A stretch of 64,000 nucleotides of DNA from Thalassococcus halodurans (GCF_900108225.1 NZ_FNUZ01000003.1:248001-312000); one strand, 5' to 3'; shown: positions 51,906-63,400, counted from the stretch's first letter. Program-made: numbers and translations. Notes: generated by a model not told the origin, from the sequence alone.

Positions 51906-54900
51906 TTATACCTTCCGGCGCGCGCGCATTTCACGACGTCGCGCCATTGCATCCCGGCGCGATTGCGCACGATCATTTTCCGCAGGCGCATCCTGTGTAG
52001 CGGGCTCTGGCGCAGTTGTTGGCGACAGTTCTGCCACCCGCGCCGCAAGCGCAGACAGGGTGGGCGCGCGGAAGATGTCCGTAATCGCAAGCTTGGGTAC
52101 CTTCAACCCGTCACGGATCGCGCGATGCGCCTGAACCGCCAGCAGTGAATGCCCGCCAAGGTCAAAGAAACTGTCGCGGGGGTCGATCTGATCCACGCCC
52201 AAGATCTCGCTCCAGATCGCGGCGATCTGTGCGGTGATACGGACGGTGTCGCCTTGCCCTTTGGCGGCAACAGGCGCAGGACGCGAGGCCGGTTTCGCCG
52301 GTGCCTTCCGCTTCTGTTCTGGTGCAGGCAGCGCACCGCGATCGACCTTTTTGTTAGGCGTCAGCGGAAAGGCCGACAGGTTCACAAACCGGCTGGGCAC
52401 CATGAAGCTGGGCAGATCCTCGGACAGCTTGGCATTCAGCACGTTTTCCGCCTGTTCAGAGCCTGTGTAGTACCCCACCAGACGCAGATCACCTGGCTGG
52501 TCTTCGCGCGCCATGACAACCGCCTGACGCACGCCTTTCACGGCCTCAAGCCGCGCTTCAATCTCACCCAGTTCGATCCGGAAGCCGCGCAGCTTCACTT
52601 GGTGATCCACACGGCCGATAAATTCGATCCGGCCATCGCCACGACGGCGCACCAGATCGCCAGTGCGATACATCCGTCCACCGTGGAACGGGTTTTCGAC
52701 GAACCGCTCGGCTGTCAGTTCCGCATGGTTCCAATAGCCACGCGTGACACCCGTACCGCCGATCCACAATTCGCCCTCGGCGCCGATACCGACAGGGGTC
52801 TGCGCGTCGTCCAAAACGTAAAGCTGGGTGTTGGCGATGGGCAGACCGACGTTGACCACGGCCTCGGTCCCGCCTGCCGCTTGGGTAGACGACCAGATCG
52901 TTGTTTCGGTCGGGCCGTACATGTTGGTGACTGTCGCATCCGTCGCCTTGGCCAGATCGGCAACCAACGCACCGGGCAGCGCCTCGCCCCCGAGGAACAG
53001 ATGCTTGACCCGCGACAGGGCAAAGCGCGCCTCGTCGTTCATAGCAATCATCCGCATCATCGACGGCGTGCATTGCAGATGCGTCACGTCATGGCGCACA
53101 ATCTGCGCCGCGAGCGAGAAGTCGTCTGCCGCAGGCCCACTGACCGTTTTGCTTTGCGCCACCACCTTGGCCAAGGGCCGCAAGCCCGCCAGAACCGTAT
53201 CGGTCGGAATGCCGTAATCGATCAGGCAGGCGACTTCGGTCACGCCGATCTTTTGCAGGTCACGCACACGGTCCATCGCATCGTCCACCGTGCCGAACAG
53301 GCCCGAGTCGTTGAAGTAGCGCTCAAAGGCGAAATCCAGAATGCCCTCCAGCTCGTCCTGTTCCAGCGACCCCAGATCAAGGTCGAACGCATTCTTCGCC
53401 CCTTCGGGCTTTTTGAACGCAGGGAAGGCCCAAGCGTATTGCTTGATCAGACCCGCAGCCGAACGCAGGTAATCCTTCATCGGCTCGCGCGCGATCTCCT
53501 GCGCCTCTTCCCGCGTGTCGGCAAGGAAGGTGTGCAGCATCAGGGTGACCTTGTGATCCTTGGGATCGTGGCCCGCGTCTTTCAGCGCCTGATGGTAGAG
53601 TTTGATCTTGTCCGCGACCTCATCCACGCTTTGGCCCAGCAGGTGGGTCAGAACGTTTGCACCGATGGTGCCCGCTTCGCGCCATGTCTCGGGGTTACCC
53701 GCCGTTGTCACCCAAACCGGCAGCTTGGCCGACACAGGGCGCGGCTGAGTGACGACCTCGTGCATCGTGCCGTCCTTGCGCTGGAACGGCACAGGTTCGC
53801 CCGCCCAAAGCTTGCGCAATGTGTCGATGGTCTCGAACATCGCAGGCTTGTTGTTCGGCGGCGTGTTTTCGGGGCGCAGTACAAAGTCATCCGGCTGCCA
53901 GCCACTGGCAATGGCCAGACCGGCGCGCCCATCGGTCAGGTTGTCGATCACCGCCCATTCTTCGGCAATTCGCGCGGGGTGATGCAACGGCGCGACACAG
54001 CTACCAGCACGCACGCCGATATTCTTGGTCACCGCCGCTACAGCCGCCCCTGTGACCGAAGGGTTCGGATAGGGCCCGCCGAAGGCATGGAAATGGCGTT
54101 CAGGCGTCCAGACCGCGCAGAAGCCATGTTCATCGCCAAACTTAGCCCCTTCCAGCAACAGGTCGTATTTGTGATGGGTCCGCCCGTCGTCGTTGCCCCA
54201 ATAGTACAGCGAAAACTCCATCCCGCCGTCATTGCCCAGCGCACCGCCGGAAATCATCGCGCGGTCTTCGTCGGACGCGATCACAACGCGGAAACCTCGG
54301 GCGGTCGTGTAGAACAGTTCAAGCACCGAGATGTCGAAGCTGAGCGATGTAACGGCCAGCCACGTGCCGCCGTGATCGGGCACCACCGCATCCATCCCGC
54401 AATAGAAGTTCGCGACATTGCGATGTTCGATCATCACGCCTTTGGGCAGGCCGGTCGAACCCGAGGTGTAGATCAGATAGGCCAGATCATCCGGACCGCT
54501 GGTGTCACCCAGATTGGTGCCGTCCTGCTGGGCTGCACGCGGATCAGTGTCGATCGCCAGAACCTCGGCATCGTGATCGGGCAGTTGCGCCAGAAGATCG
54601 GACTGGGTCAGCACGACCTTGGCACCACTGTCAGACACGAAGTGGCGCAGGCGGTCGGCGGGATAGGTCGGGTCCATCGGTAGATAGGCACCACCAGCCT
54701 TCAGGATCGCCAAAGCACCCACCATCAGGTCAAACGACCGGCGGCAACACAGGCCGACAACGGTGTCCGCCTCGACGCCCATATCAACCAGCACACGCGC
54801 CAAACGGTTCGCCGCCGCGTTCAGATCAGCGTAGGTCAGGCTCTGATCCTCGAACACCAGCGCGATGGCATCGGGTGTTTTGGCGACCTGTGCTTCAAAC

Positions 54901-56390
54901 AGGCGATGCATCGGTTGATCGGTGAAATCCGTGGTCGTGTCGTTCCAGCCGTTCAGAACCAGATCGCGTTCAATTTCGGTCAGGGCATCATTATCGGCCT
55001 GAAGACGTGCGCCAATGGCGTTGGCGTAAAGCTCGGGGATGCGGCCGCTGTCATAGTGAAGAACGGTCTTGTCGCCGGACATTTCGATGGTCAGGGGAAT
55101 ACCCGCGACCGCACCCGCGTTATCCGACACCGCAATATCCGGAAGCCCCATGTCGGCCAGCGCAGGGTCGCGCAGCATCAGGTCCAAGGCAAAGGTTTTG
55201 CGCTGTAACAGAGCCTGTTTTCGATCATTGAAGTCGTCAGAGATCTGAACCGGAACCCATGGCGACAACAGGCCCTGACTATCTGGAACGTCACTGTGCT
55301 GGAACGCCAACAAACCGCCGCCCAGTGTCGCCACCAATCGACCGACCGCAGCCATTGGATCGTTCACATCATTCAGGATCAGGGTCTGGGTACGGCCTGT
55401 ATCGGGTAGCAGTCCGGGGACGCGGGCAAAGGGCGCTTTGGCCAGGGCGCGACGCCAAGTGGCATCGTTTTTAGCGATATCCGGCAGGTCAATGTCTTCG
55501 AAGGCGTCCAGCATATCGCCAGCCTTGGCGATGCTTTCGGGCTGGATGGTTGCACCATCCAGACAGCGCAGGCCACTGATCCGCAGCGCATCCGTTCCGC
55601 AGGCCACGGTCAGCGTATCGGAGCAGGCGGACAGAACCTGACCAGCGTCACCTCTGCCATCAACAACGGCGACCGAACCGACCGCGTAGAACGTGCCGCC
55701 CATGCGCAATTTCGGCACACAGAGCGGATTCCAATAGTCGCCGTGATCCAAAGCACGCACCAAACGTTCCAACTCGGCCGCAGGGCGCGACAGGTCCAAC
55801 CAACCGTTCGACGCCGGACGATCCGCTAACGCGTGATAGCTGCGCAGGGCGAGGTTCTGCTTCACCCGACGCGGCGCGTCCGAGGACAGTTCCTCCATCA
55901 CCTCGTCAAAGCTTTCCATTGCTGCGGCAAAGCAGCTGGTGTTCAGGCTAAGCGCCGTATCGCTGGCGGACACGGCCACGTTGCGGGCGACGATGATGTC
56001 GCCTTCGTCAATACCACCTTCGATAAAATGCCACGTGATCCCGTGCTGCTTTTCGCCCTCGATCAACGCCCAGACAGGGGCGTTCAGACCGGCATGGCGC
56101 GGCAGTGGCCCGTCGTGGAAATTGACAGCCCCGCGCTTGGGAAGCGCCAGAAGGTCGTCAGGAATGATATCAAGGTTCGCAACGCTCAGAAGCCAGTCAA
56201 ACGGCTGCCCCGCCAATTGCTGCGCCGCATCACGTGTGAGGGGTTGCACCGGCAGGCCATTGTCGCGCGCCCAATCCGCGACCCCATCAGCGCGCGTAAA
56301 GACGGCCACCACGTTATGCCCCGCCGCCAGCAGCTTGGCCCCGCAATGCTGGGTCAGCGTATCGTTACCGATCAGAATACAGGAAAACAT
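51906..56390 (-). CDS. NRPS: formyltransferase, condensation remnant, adenylation domain interrupted by luciferase-like monooxygenase, PCP
   Basis: 1494 residues. Residues 1 to about 165 are a formyl_trans_N domain (N90/H92 in NFHDGPLP, D128 in GGIDEGD), with the C-terminal formyltransferase subdomain about 200-280. Residues about 335-480 resemble only the end of a condensation domain; no HHxxxDG is present. The adenylation domain starts near 490 with YTSGSTG (641-647) and FDISVLE (685-691). From about 715 to 1065 a luciferase-like FMN monooxygenase (MupA/Atu3671 type) is inserted before A5. The A domain resumes with YGPTE (1158-1162), YRTGDL and PNKKVDR. The PCP serine is S1415 in LGGHS. Specificity residues read D-I-L-Q-F-G-M-I-W-K by eye, resembling glycine-type codes. 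The product depends on the downstream PKS. Confidence 0.93.
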   Translation of the reverse strand: MFSCILIGNDTLTQHCGAKLLAAGHNVVAVFTRADGVADWARDNGLPVQPLTRDAAQQLAGQPFDWLLSVANLDIIPDDLLALPKRGAVNFHDGPLPRHAGLNAPVWALIEGEKQHGITWHFIEGGIDEGDIIVARNVAVSASDTALSLNTSCFAAAMESFDEVMEELSSDAPRRVKQNLALRSYHALADRPASNGWLDLSRPAAELERLVRALDHGDYWNPLCVPKLRMGGTFYAVGSVAVVDGRGDAGQVLSACSDTLTVACGTDALRISGLRCLDGATIQPESIAKAGDMLDAFEDIDLPDIAKNDATWRRALAKAPFARVPGLLPDTGRTQTLILNDVNDPMAAVGRLVATLGGGLLAFQHSDVPDSQGLLSPWVPVQISDDFNDRKQALLQRKTFALDLMLRDPALADMGLPDIAVSDNAGAVAGIPLTIEMSGDKTVLHYDSGRIPELYANAIGARLQADNDALTEIERDLVLNGWNDTTTDFTDQPMHRLFEAQVAKTPDAIALVFEDQSLTYADLNAAANRLARVLVDMGVEADTVVGLCCRRSFDLMVGALAILKAGGAYLPMDPTYPADRLRHFVSDSGAKVVLTQSDLLAQLPDHDAEVLAIDTDPRAAQQDGTNLGDTSGPDDLAYLIYTSGSTGLPKGVMIEHRNVANFYCGMDAVVPDHGGTWLAVTSLSFDISVLELFYTTARGFRVVIASDEDRAMISGGALGNDGGMEFSLYYWGNDDGRTHHKYDLLLEGAKFGDEHGFCAVWTPERHFHAFGGPYPNPSVTGAAVAAVTKNIGVRAGSCVAPLHHPARIAEEWAVIDNLTDGRAGLAIASGWQPDDFVLRPENTPPNNKPAMFETIDTLRKLWAGEPVPFQRKDGTMHEVVTQPRPVSAKLPVWVTTAGNPETWREAGTIGANVLTHLLGQSVDEVADKIKLYHQALKDAGHDPKDHKVTLMLHTFLADTREEAQEIAREPMKDYLRSAAGLIKQYAWAFPAFKKPEGAKNAFDLDLGSLEQDELEGILDFAFERYFNDSGLFGTVDDAMDRVRDLQKIGVTEVACLIDYGIPTDTVLAGLRPLAKVVAQSKTVSGPAADDFSLAAQIVRHDVTHLQCTPSMMRMIAMNDEARFALSRVKHLFLGGEALPGALVADLAKATDATVTNMYGPTETTIWSSTQAAGGTEAVVNVGLPIANTQLYVLDDAQTPVGIGAEGELWIGGTGVTRGYWNHAELTAERFVENPFHGGRMYRTGDLVRRRGDGRIEFIGRVDHQVKLRGFRIELGEIEARLEAVKGVRQAVVMAREDQPGDLRLVGYYTGSEQAENVLNAKLSEDLPSFMVPSRFVNLSAFPLTPNKKVDRGALPAPEQKRKAPAKPASRPAPVAAKGQGDTVRITAQIAAIWSEILGVDQIDPRDSFFDLGGHSLLAVQAHRAIRDGLKVPKLAITDIFRAPTLSALAARVAELSPTTAPEPATQDAPAENDRAQSRRDAMARRREMRARRKV

Positions 56391-56393
56391 GGT

Positions 56394-57401
56394 CTAAGAC
56401 CTCACTGAGTCATTGGGGATGGCCGGCACCTTGGACGGGGGCAGCGGCGCAGCGATGTGCCAAAGGGCATGCCGCAGCAAATCGGACAAGAAACGGGGCG
56501 GGTCGATCTGGGATTTGCCCGTCAACATGCGGCGCAGACGCCAGATTAGGCCGCCCATAATATGGGCCACCGTCGCACCGATGGCATAGGCGCGCCCATG
56601 ATGTTTCACGAAGTAATACCAGCGGCTGTCCAGCCAGTAGTCGGGGATGCGTTTCCAGCTACCCATGCCAGTGGATTGCGACCCGATATGCATCACCTTG
56701 CTTTCGGCGACATGGTCCACGCCCCAGCCTGCACCCTGCACACGGGCGCACAAATCGGTTTCTTCGAAATACAGAAAGTACGTCTCGTCAAACAGGCCGA
56801 CCTGTTGCAAAACCTTGTCACGCATCATCAGGGAACAACCTGCGATCCATTCAACTGGCCCTGTCTTTTCCAACCCGAAAATAGGCACTGTATAGGCGGA
56901 AAGCAGACGCGAAATTGGACCGGTCCGCGCCGCACCTTCGAATTCCGAAAAGATGGTCGGAAAGCGGAAAGCGGTCAGTTGCCGATCCATTTCCGACCCG
57001 TGAATTTCCGATCCAGCAAATCCCACCTCGGGGTGGTTTTCCAGATGCCGAACAAGCGCACAGATCGCGCCCTTTTCGGGGAAGGCATCGGAATTCAGGA
57101 TATAGACGTAATCGGGCCGCGACCCGTCACTTAGCCCTGCTTTGATGCCGACGTTGTTGCCAAAGCCGAACCCGCCATTGTGACCGGACTGGATGACGCG
57201 CACAGGGCAGATGTCTTTCCAATCGGCCTCGGCGATCCATTGCTTCAACTGCTCTTCGGACCCGTCACCTGAATCGTTGTCGACGATCAGAATCTCGCCC
57301 TTCAGATCTTCCATCGCATAGGCAGCCGCCATCGCCGCGCCCAGCGTCATCTGCGCACTGCGCCAGTTCAGGATGATGGTCAGAACAGTCGGCGTCGTCA
57401 T
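56394..57401 (-). CDS. GT2-family (rhamnosyltransferase-like) glycosyltransferase inside the NRPS-PKS operon
   Basis: 335 residues of the WbbL/rhamnosyltransferase type: LIVDNDSGDGS (38-48), GHNGGFGFGNNVG, LNSDA (102-106, the NSD metal motif), AGCSLMMRDKVLQQVGLFDE and YFEETDLCARVQ. No membrane segment is evident. It would transfer a deoxyhexose or hexose from a nucleotide donor. It lies between the PKS (7 bases away) and the NRPS (3 bases), so it belongs to that transcript. It may glycosylate the NRPS-PKS product or a polysaccharide that carries the product. Confidence 0.88.
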   Translation of the reverse strand: MTTPTVLTIILNWRSAQMTLGAAMAAAYAMEDLKGEILIVDNDSGDGSEEQLKQWIAEADWKDICPVRVIQSGHNGGFGFGNNVGIKAGLSDGSRPDYVYILNSDAFPEKGAICALVRHLENHPEVGFAGSEIHGSEMDRQLTAFRFPTIFSEFEGAARTGPISRLLSAYTVPIFGLEKTGPVEWIAGCSLMMRDKVLQQVGLFDETYFLYFEETDLCARVQGAGWGVDHVAESKVMHIGSQSTGMGSWKRIPDYWLDSRWYYFVKHHGRAYAIGATVAHIMGGLIWRLRRMLTGKSQIDPPRFLSDLLRHALWHIAAPLPPSKVPAIPNDSVRS

Positions 57402-57407
57402 GGCTGA

Positions 57408-60400
57408 TCACTCCGCCGCCTGCGAGGCAAAGGGCAACACGGTGCCATGGCCTGCATCAGACGCTTCGGCCAGTTTGATCACTCTGCGCATTTCGGCCCC
57501 CAGAACGCGCACGTTAGGCTCAAGCACCATCGAGTCGTGATCGCCCGGAACTTCGCAGACCTCGATCTGTGGCGTGTACTGCCCCCAGTCATTGTCATGG
57601 AACAGATAAGCCCGTTCATCATCGACAAACCGCCCGTTGGACACAGACCATTTGCCGCGCAGTGGCGGACGGAACAGGACCATACGGCCATCGCGCGGCT
57701 TCATCTGGTAAGTCGCGACAGCGGAAAGGAACGATGCCTCGATCTCGGCATCGTGGAATGCGCCGGTTTCTTCGGTCGCCTCGAACTCACGCCGTTTACG
57801 GAGTTCCCATGCGATGCGGTTTTTGGCCCAGATAAACGGATAAGCGACGCCCTTTTTGCGCAGCTCTGCGATCTGGATCAGCATCCGGTCTTTCCATTCC
57901 AGCGGACGGCGCTGGGGTAGCGGTGTATCCAGCAGAACGACCAGCGCAACCTCGTCGCCCATCGCCTCAAGCTGGTGAGCCATTTCATAGGCGGTGATCC
58001 CGCCACCCGAGAAGCCGCCAAGCAAATAGGGCCCTTCTGGCTGTACTTGCTTCAGCTCTGCAATGTAATCCCGCGCGGCTTCGGTGATCGTTTTATGTGG
58101 CTCTTCATCGCCATAAAGCCCGCGCGCCTGAAGGCCGTAGAAGCGGCGTTCATTGCCAAGCAGGTGCGCCAGATGGCGCAGGTTCAGGACGTTGCCGAAC
58201 ATGCCAGCGACAAGGAAGAATGGCGTCTTTGGACCGCCTTCGCCATCGTGCATCGCCACCAGATGGCGGAAGCGGCGTTCGGGATGTTTGGTTTTCGGCT
58301 TATCCGACGCATCGCCCGCCTGCCCCGTGTCACCCACACGTTCGGCAATCAGCGCGGCGCAGGCGCGGATGGTCGGTGCCTCGAACAGGATCGAGATGGG
58401 GAATTCGGTGCGATAAGCTTTCTTGACCATCGCGAACAGACGCACCGCGATCAGGGAATGCCCGCCAAGGTCAAAGAACCCGTCGTCGATGCCCACGTTC
58501 CGTACGCCCAGCAGTTCCTCCCAGAAACCGGCAAGGGTCCGTTCGATATCCGTTTCCGGCGCGGCATAGTCGCCTTCCAGTTCGGGGCGATCAAAGCTCT
58601 GACTCGGGCCGCTGGACTCGACATGATCAGCCTGACGGGTCAGCGCATCCAGATCCATTGACGACACAACGATCTGCGGATCACCCAGCGCCAGAACCCG
58701 CGCAAAGGCGCTGACGCCTTCTTCGGGGCGAATGCCTTGGGACAGGTTGTGGTTCAGGCGTTCCTCGGCAGGGGACAGCGGGTGATGGCCCTGCTTCATA
58801 TCAGTCTCTATTTCGGCCTCAGACAGCTTTTGCGGCGCACCAAGGCGCGTGGTGCTGTCCAGCTTGCGGATGTTGAAATTCTCGATCTCGACCAGCACGG
58901 TTCCGTCGGGATCGGTCAGCGTGATGTTAAAGCTCGCGCTTTCCCCACCTGCGCGGTTTTCACCGGCGTTGCGCATCCAACTGACGATCTGCGACGACAA
59001 CGGCCCATAGACGCGAACACGGCCATAGGACACGGGCACCCACAGATTCTGGGGCGCATAGCCTTCTATCAGCTCCATGGCCCAGCCCGTGGCGATATCC
59101 AGCAACGCGGGATGCAGCAGATAGCCCGCATCGTCCTGCGCCGCGATAGGCAGCGACAGATCAGCTATCGCCTCGTCCCTACCAAAGGCCTTGGTGTCCA
59201 GCACCTGCCAGCGCGGGCCGAAATCCAGATGTTCGCCCTGCCCTGTGCCCAGCTTGCCCCCGTCTGAGGCCTGCTGAACCGCACCACACTGGGCACGGAT
59301 CGCTTTCAGGTCCAGCGGTTGAACCGGCGGTAGGGGACGCAAGGCAATCTGACCTTGCGCACACAGCGCATGGCCGGATTTTTTGCCAACCTTGGCGTTG
59401 CCCAATACCTCGAACCCATAGCCCGCATCGTCACGCTTCAGGCGCAGTTTCATCTGGCGCGGGTCGCCTTCGGTCACGGTCAATGGCCGCAGGAAAGTCA
59501 GGTCACGCAGTTCGAAACTCTGTCCTTCGCCCTGCGCGGCCATCGCGTGGGCGGCAAGTGTCAGGTAGCCCGTACCAGGCAACAGCGCGTCGCCCGCACG
59601 GGTGCGGTGTTCATCAATGAACCAGTCATCCAGCGAATATTCCGCGGTGAAAATCCTGTTTCCGTCCTGATCGAATGTCGCCTTGTCCAGCATCGGCTGG
59701 GCAACATCCTCGACCGGCACCTCAACATCGGCGCCCAAGCGCGCAGCGACCGCATCGGCGGCCATACCGACCTCGGACCAGATGCCCCAGTTCAGCGCCT
59801 GAACCCGCGTCTGGCCCCCTCCGCGGGACTGGGCAAAGGCGTTCAGGTATTCGTTTGCGGCAACATAATCGACCTGACCTACGGGTGCTGTGACCGTCGA
59901 CGAAGACGAGAACAGCACCATCCAGTCGCACGCCCCGTCAGGAAAGACCTGACCCAGCACGTCGGTGCCGTGCAGCTTGGCGGTGAAGACGTCTTCGATA
60001 CTAGAGGATGTCTTGGTCACCAGCGGCGCATCCGCAATGACACCAGCGCCATGGATCACGCCTGTGATGCGCCCGAATTGTTTTTCGGCGGCGTCTTTGG
60101 CGCGTTGCATCGCGGCCTGATTACAAACGTCCGCCTCGGCCACCATGACGGTCGCGCCCAGACCCTCTAATTCCTCGACCGCACGGATGCGCTGTGCCAC
60201 GCGGTCTTGCGGGGCGTGGCGGCGCAGGTATTGCGCCCATGTCTGACGGTCCGGCAGGCCTTCACGTGCGACCAGAACCAGATTGGCCCCCTTGGTCGCC
60301 AGATCACGCGCAAGGCTAAGACCGATACCGCCGAAGCCACCCGTAATCAGCACTGTTTCGGCAGTAATAGAGCCTGTTTTTGGCAGTTTGCGCGGTAGCA

Positions 60401-63400
60401 TTGCCCGTTCAAAGCGCTTCGCCCCCCGCAACGCGGCGATGCGGTTAGACGGTGCAATCAGCAACTCTTCCAGCACACGTTCGACCAGCGCGCCTTTGGC
60501 GGTCTCAACCCGCGTGGCCTCGCCACCCGATTTCCAGAATGGCACATCTTCGGCAACCGGCAGCACGACATCAAAGGTGCTGACAGTCACGCCCTGCAAT
60601 TCACGTGGAATCACGCGCGCGGGGCCTGCGATGGTGGCCTTCTTGGGATAAGTCAGCGCCTCGTCCCGTACCTTGGCAGCACCGTTGGTGATGACCGTCA
60701 TATGCATCGCACGCGGCAGGTTTTCATCTGAGATCGCCTGTGCGAGGAACAGCAGCGAATAGAAGCCGTGCTCCTGTTGACGATGCGTGAAACTGGACCC
60801 CGGGCGGTGCCCTTCGTCCTGTGTCAGCAGCCAGAAATGCGCGATGCGGTTCGGCACGACACCGTTGGCCAGCAGGTCTTTGATCAGCAGATCATAGCCT
60901 TCGCGACCCCGTTCGGGCGCAAGCGAGTAACGATCATCAGATACCCGCGCAAACAGGTCGCCTACGCGCACCTCGACCACCGTGTGACCAGCCCTGCGCA
61001 ACGATGCCGCCGCTTTTGATGCAATGCCACCGTCATCCATGAACATCAGCCATGTCTGCGGTTCGGACCGGTTCAGATCGGTGGTGACATCGACCTCAAC
61101 CTCGGCCGCGCGCGGACGCCAGACAGGGGCCCAGCCCCAATCCTGAATATCCTCGATCCGAGACAGGAATTCCGGCGCAGTGGTGGCCTGCGCCTGACCG
61201 GGTTCGATGAAATACTGGCTGCGCTGGAAGGCATATGTCGGCAGCGGTACACGCTGACGCGGCACATCGGCCCAGACCTGTTCCCAGTCAACATCAACGC
61301 TCAGCGCCCAGAAACGTCCAAGCACCTCAAAAAAGAAACGGTCATCGGCGATATCATCATCAGGATGGCGGAGCGACGACAGGATTTGCTGCGCAGGCAT
61401 CGCGCCATGCATCCGCGACAGCGATGACAGCGCGCGGCCCGGTCCAACCTCGATCAGTACGCGGTTTTGTTCCTCGGCCAGCGTGGCGACGCAATCAGCG
61501 AAATGGACGGTATTGCGCAGGTGTTCGACCCAATAATCAGGCGAGGTCGCCTGTTCATCCGTCATCCAGTCGCCCGTGCGATTAGACGTCAGCGGGATTT
61601 GCGGCGGGTGCAGCTCAATGCTTTGCAGATAGGCGCGGAAATCGTCCAGAATAGGCTCTAACATGCGGCTATGTGCGGCAATGTCGATAGCAATGCGCTG
61701 GTATTCAACACCATCAGTGGTAAGGCGTTTTTCCAGCGTGTCCAAGGCATGCTGCGGGCCAGAGGCGACGGACAGATCAGGCGCGTTGACGGCCCCCAGA
61801 TCAAGGTCATCACCCAGATAAGCCCCCAGTTGCGCGGCAGGCAGATTGACTGACAACATGCCCCCAGCGGGCACCGTATCGAACAGTTTGCCACGCAGAT
61901 GGACAAGGCCGATGCAGTCCTCGAACGACATGACACCAGCCACACAGGCGGCGGTGTTTTCGCCCATCGAATGACCTGCCAGCGCGGCAGGATGCACACC
62001 CCAGCTTTCCCAAAGCTTGGCCAGCGCGACCTCGACGATCAAGATCAGGGGAAGCTGTACAGACGGTGTTAGCAGCTTTTCATTCGCGGCCTCTTCGCCA
62101 CCGTTTTCAGGCAGCCAGACAGCGCGGGGGTCTTCGTCGGTCAGCGTGTCCAACTTGGCAAGACCGCGATCCATCCATTCGGCGAAAACAGGCTCTGTTT
62201 CGTACAAATCCCGCGCCATACCCGCGTATTGCGCCCCGCCACCGGGGAACATGAACGCGACGTCAGGATTGGACAGTGCGGTGTGGCTGTGCACACGGCG
62301 GGGGTTGTCCTGTTCTAGCAGATCGGCGGCCTCGGCATGGCTGGTCGCCACAACGACACGGCGGCGATCAAAGGCGCGACGGCCCTCTTTCAAGGTAAAG
62401 GCAATGTCAGCGAGCGGCTGGTCCGGTTGCGCCCGCAGGTGCGCCGCCAGACGTTGGGTGTTTTCATCCAGCGCGGCCTTGTTCCGCCCCGAGATCGTCA
62501 GGATCTGGAACGGGAACACGCTGTCCTCAGACACGGCGCGCGCGGGGGCCTCTTGCAACACCGCATGCGCATTGGTGCCGCCGACGCCCAGCGAATTCAC
62601 ACCCGCCCGACGCGGGTGATCTGCTTCGCGCCATTCGGTCAGCGTGTCATTCACGCGGAAGGGCGAGGTTTCGAAATCGATCGAGGGGTTCGGTGCCTCG
62701 TACCCCAAGGACGGCGGCATCTGTTTGTTGTACAGCGCCAAGGCCGTCTTGATCAGACTGGCCGATCCGGCAGCCGTGTCCAGATGACCGATGTTGGTTT
62801 TCACCGACCCGATCCGGCAGAAGCCCGCCTGATCGGTGGTTTCACGGAACGCCTGTGTCAGGGCCGCGACCTCAATCGGGTCGCCCAGATAGGTGCCGGT
62901 GCCGTGGCATTCGACGTAATCGATGGTGTCCGCCGGCGCATCCGCAATTGCCAACGCCTCGGAAATCGCGGCGGCCTGTCCGTCGACCGATGGCGCCAGA
63001 TAGCCTGCCTTGGCCGCGCCATCGTTGTTCACCGCCGTGCCGCGAATGACCGCCCAGATATGGTCGCCGTCTGCAATCGCATCATCCAAGCGGCGCAGCA
63101 CCACCACACCAGTGCCCGAGCCAAAGACAGTGCCCTGCGCGCGGTGATCAAAGGCGTGGCATTGCCCGTCCGGCGACAGGATTTCGTTTTCTTTGTAGAG
63201 ATAGCCACGGTTCTGGGGCAGCTCGATCGTGACACCGCCCGCAATCGCCATATCGCATTCGCCATTCAACAACGCCTGCGATGCATAATGCGTGGCAACC
63301 AAAGACGTGGAACACGCCGTCTGGATGTTGATCGACGGGCCTTTTAGATCCAGTACATGGCTAAGGCGCGTTGTCAGGAAATCTTTGTCGTTCCCTGTGT

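Noticed and set aside
52149-54683. Plus-strand open frame of 844 codons opposite the NRPS
   Set aside because: Antisense shadow of the NRPS, rich in His and Arg, with no protein motifs.
54921-55523. An active condensation domain in the NRPS
   Set aside because: No HHxxxDG and too few residues; only the tail of the fold is recognisable.
60400-61200. Enoyl reductase domain in the PKS between AT and KR
   Set aside because: The region lacks an ER nucleotide-binding motif and fits the structural half of the KR domain.
62337-63347. Plus-strand frame of 336 codons opposite the PKS
   Set aside because: Antisense to the KS/AT region with no family features.
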